From: Acidimicrobiia bacterium
GTDB taxonomy: Bacteria; Actinomycetota; Acidimicrobiia; Spongiisociales; ZC4RG35
Direction of reading: 5' to 3'
Length of the DNA: 6,088 nt
Assembly: GCA_030623125.1 (NCBI GenBank)
Contig: JAUXMQ010000080.1
Coordinates: 1 to 6,088 of the forward strand
Shown: piece by piece, positions 5,499-6,088 of the stretch
How the letters are laid out: each line of letters begins with the position of its first letter
How positions within the stretch are numbered: the first letter of the stretch is position 1
Position numbers and translations under genes: made by a program
The notes under the pieces: generated by a model
Database searches by the model: none
Told to the model about the DNA's origin: nothing
The model's input: the letters and a program-made list of their open reading frames with translations, nothing else

Positions 5499-5507
5499 TC
5501 CTGGCCC

Positions 5508-6088
5508 TTGATCATCGTCATGCATCCAGACGCGACCGGCGACGAGGTTGCCCAGGTTGTTGAGAAACTCAAAGCCTTGGGAGCCGACGTCCACATCTCC
5601 TCCGAGGGCGGCCGAACTGTTGTCAACGGCACGACCGAGGTGCGTCTCGTCGACGAGGCGCTCTGGGATGCTTTCCCTGGAGTTGAGCGAGTGGTGCCGG
5701 TCGTGCGAGGTGGGCGCAGGGTCGGGCGTCAGAACAAGTCGGACAGCACCGTTGTAGTTGTCGGGGATGTCAGGATCGGCGACGGTCCTGTAAAGGTCGT
5801 TGCCGGTCCTTGCGCGGTGGAAAGCCGGGAGCAGCTTCTTGCCACAGCCTTGGCGGTAAAGGCATCCGGGGCACACATTCTGAGGGGGGACGCGTTCAAA
5901 CCACGAACCTCCCCCTATTCGTTCCAAGGATTGGGCAAGGTGGCCCTGGAGATCATGGCCGAGGCCCGTTCGATGACCGGCCTGCCATTCGTTGCGGAGG
6001 TTCTCGACCCAAGAGATGTGGATCTCATTGGGTCATATGCAGACATGCTTAGGGTCGGCACGAGGAACATGTCCAACCACGCTCTTCT
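5508..6088 (+). CDS. aroF: 3-deoxy-7-phosphoheptulonate (DAHP) synthase, AroF/KDOPS-like class, 3' partial
   Basis: Condenses phosphoenolpyruvate with erythrose 4-phosphate, the first step of the shikimate pathway. 193 full codons are in the window and the gene runs off the right edge. Residues 1-70 form the ferredoxin-like regulatory domain of the Thermotoga maritima/Bacillus type (MIIVMHPDATGDEVAQVVEK start, RVVPVVRG end); this domain usually mediates feedback inhibition by aromatic amino acids. The catalytic barrel begins with VKVVAGPCAVES (95-106), C102 being the metal ligand, then the substrate loop KPRTSPYSFQGLG (131-143) and MLRVGTRNMSN (180-190). Start choice: TTG at 5508 gives the family N-terminus MIIVM; the ATG at 5520 would cut the first beta-strand, and a TAG at 5493 blocks anything further upstream. 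Oddities: the usual RGGAFKPR reads RGDAFKPR (D128), and the IGARNMQN motif reads VGTRNMSN. The other metal ligands lie beyond the window. Confidence 0.93.
   Translation, partial: MIIVMHPDATGDEVAQVVEKLKALGADVHISSEGGRTVVNGTTEVRLVDEALWDAFPGVERVVPVVRGGRRVGRQNKSDSTVVVVGDVRIGDGPVKVVAGPCAVESREQLLATALAVKASGAHILRGDAFKPRTSPYSFQGLGKVALEIMAEARSMTGLPFVAEVLDPRDVDLIGSYADMLRVGTRNMSNHAL

Noticed and set aside
5448..5927. 159-codon open frame on the - strand opposite the DAHP synthase
   Set aside because: The + strand encodes unmistakable DAHP synthase motifs; this frame is a shadow that would also cover the divergent promoters.

Overview
The window reads as a moderately high-GC bacterial chromosome segment of actinobacterial type. 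Three signs point there: a ClpS adaptor followed at once by a DUF2017 protein, an XRE regulator followed by an HbhA-like protein (the order of Rv0474-Rv0475 in Mycobacterium tuberculosis), and several genes with no Shine-Dalgarno sequence but a -10-like hexamer 8-9 bases before the start codon, as in leaderless mRNAs. A deep-branching class such as Acidimicrobiia is possible, but I cannot fix the class from sequence alone. Coding density is very high, and no gene-free stretch exceeds 80 bases. I see no rRNA, tRNA, CRISPR array, insertion sequence, phage gene or attachment site.

Left part, + strand, 1-2595: the C-terminal part of an iron-sulfur/CCG-domain oxidoreductase subunit (5' end outside the window), a small Cys-paired lipoprotein that overlaps it by 4 bases (TTGA), clpS, and a DUF2017 gene that overlaps the clpS stop by 4 bases (GTGA). 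The tight packing suggests one transcript. Then, still on +, come a MocA-type molybdenum-cofactor nucleotidyltransferase (2647-3243) and a DUF4332 helix-hairpin-helix protein (3317-3721). Each is preceded by a near-identical promoter-like block, CACTAGA(T/G)TCGCC.

Middle: a 12-bp perfect GC-rich hairpin without a T-tract (3743-3770) lies between the convergent DUF4332 and HbhA-like genes and probably ends both transcripts.

Right part, - strand, read from right to left: a VIT1/CCC1-family membrane protein (5433-4711), an XRE regulator (4651-4286) and an HbhA/phasin-like protein with a Lys/Thr/Ala-rich tail (4282-3788). The regulator has a recognisable promoter with a perfect 9-bp inverted repeat over its spacer and -10 element, a strong candidate for an autoregulatory operator. 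Divergent from the VIT gene, on +, is the 5' part of a DAHP synthase of the AroF/KDOPS-like class (first step of aromatic amino-acid synthesis), which runs off the window end.

Most genes are recognisable housekeeping or conserved families. The points worth a second look are the inverted-repeat operator of the XRE/HbhA-like pair, the gapless internal duplication in the lipoprotein, the shared CACTAG promoter block and apparent leaderless starts, the DUF2017-ClpS coupling, and an altered residue in a signature motif of the DAHP synthase.
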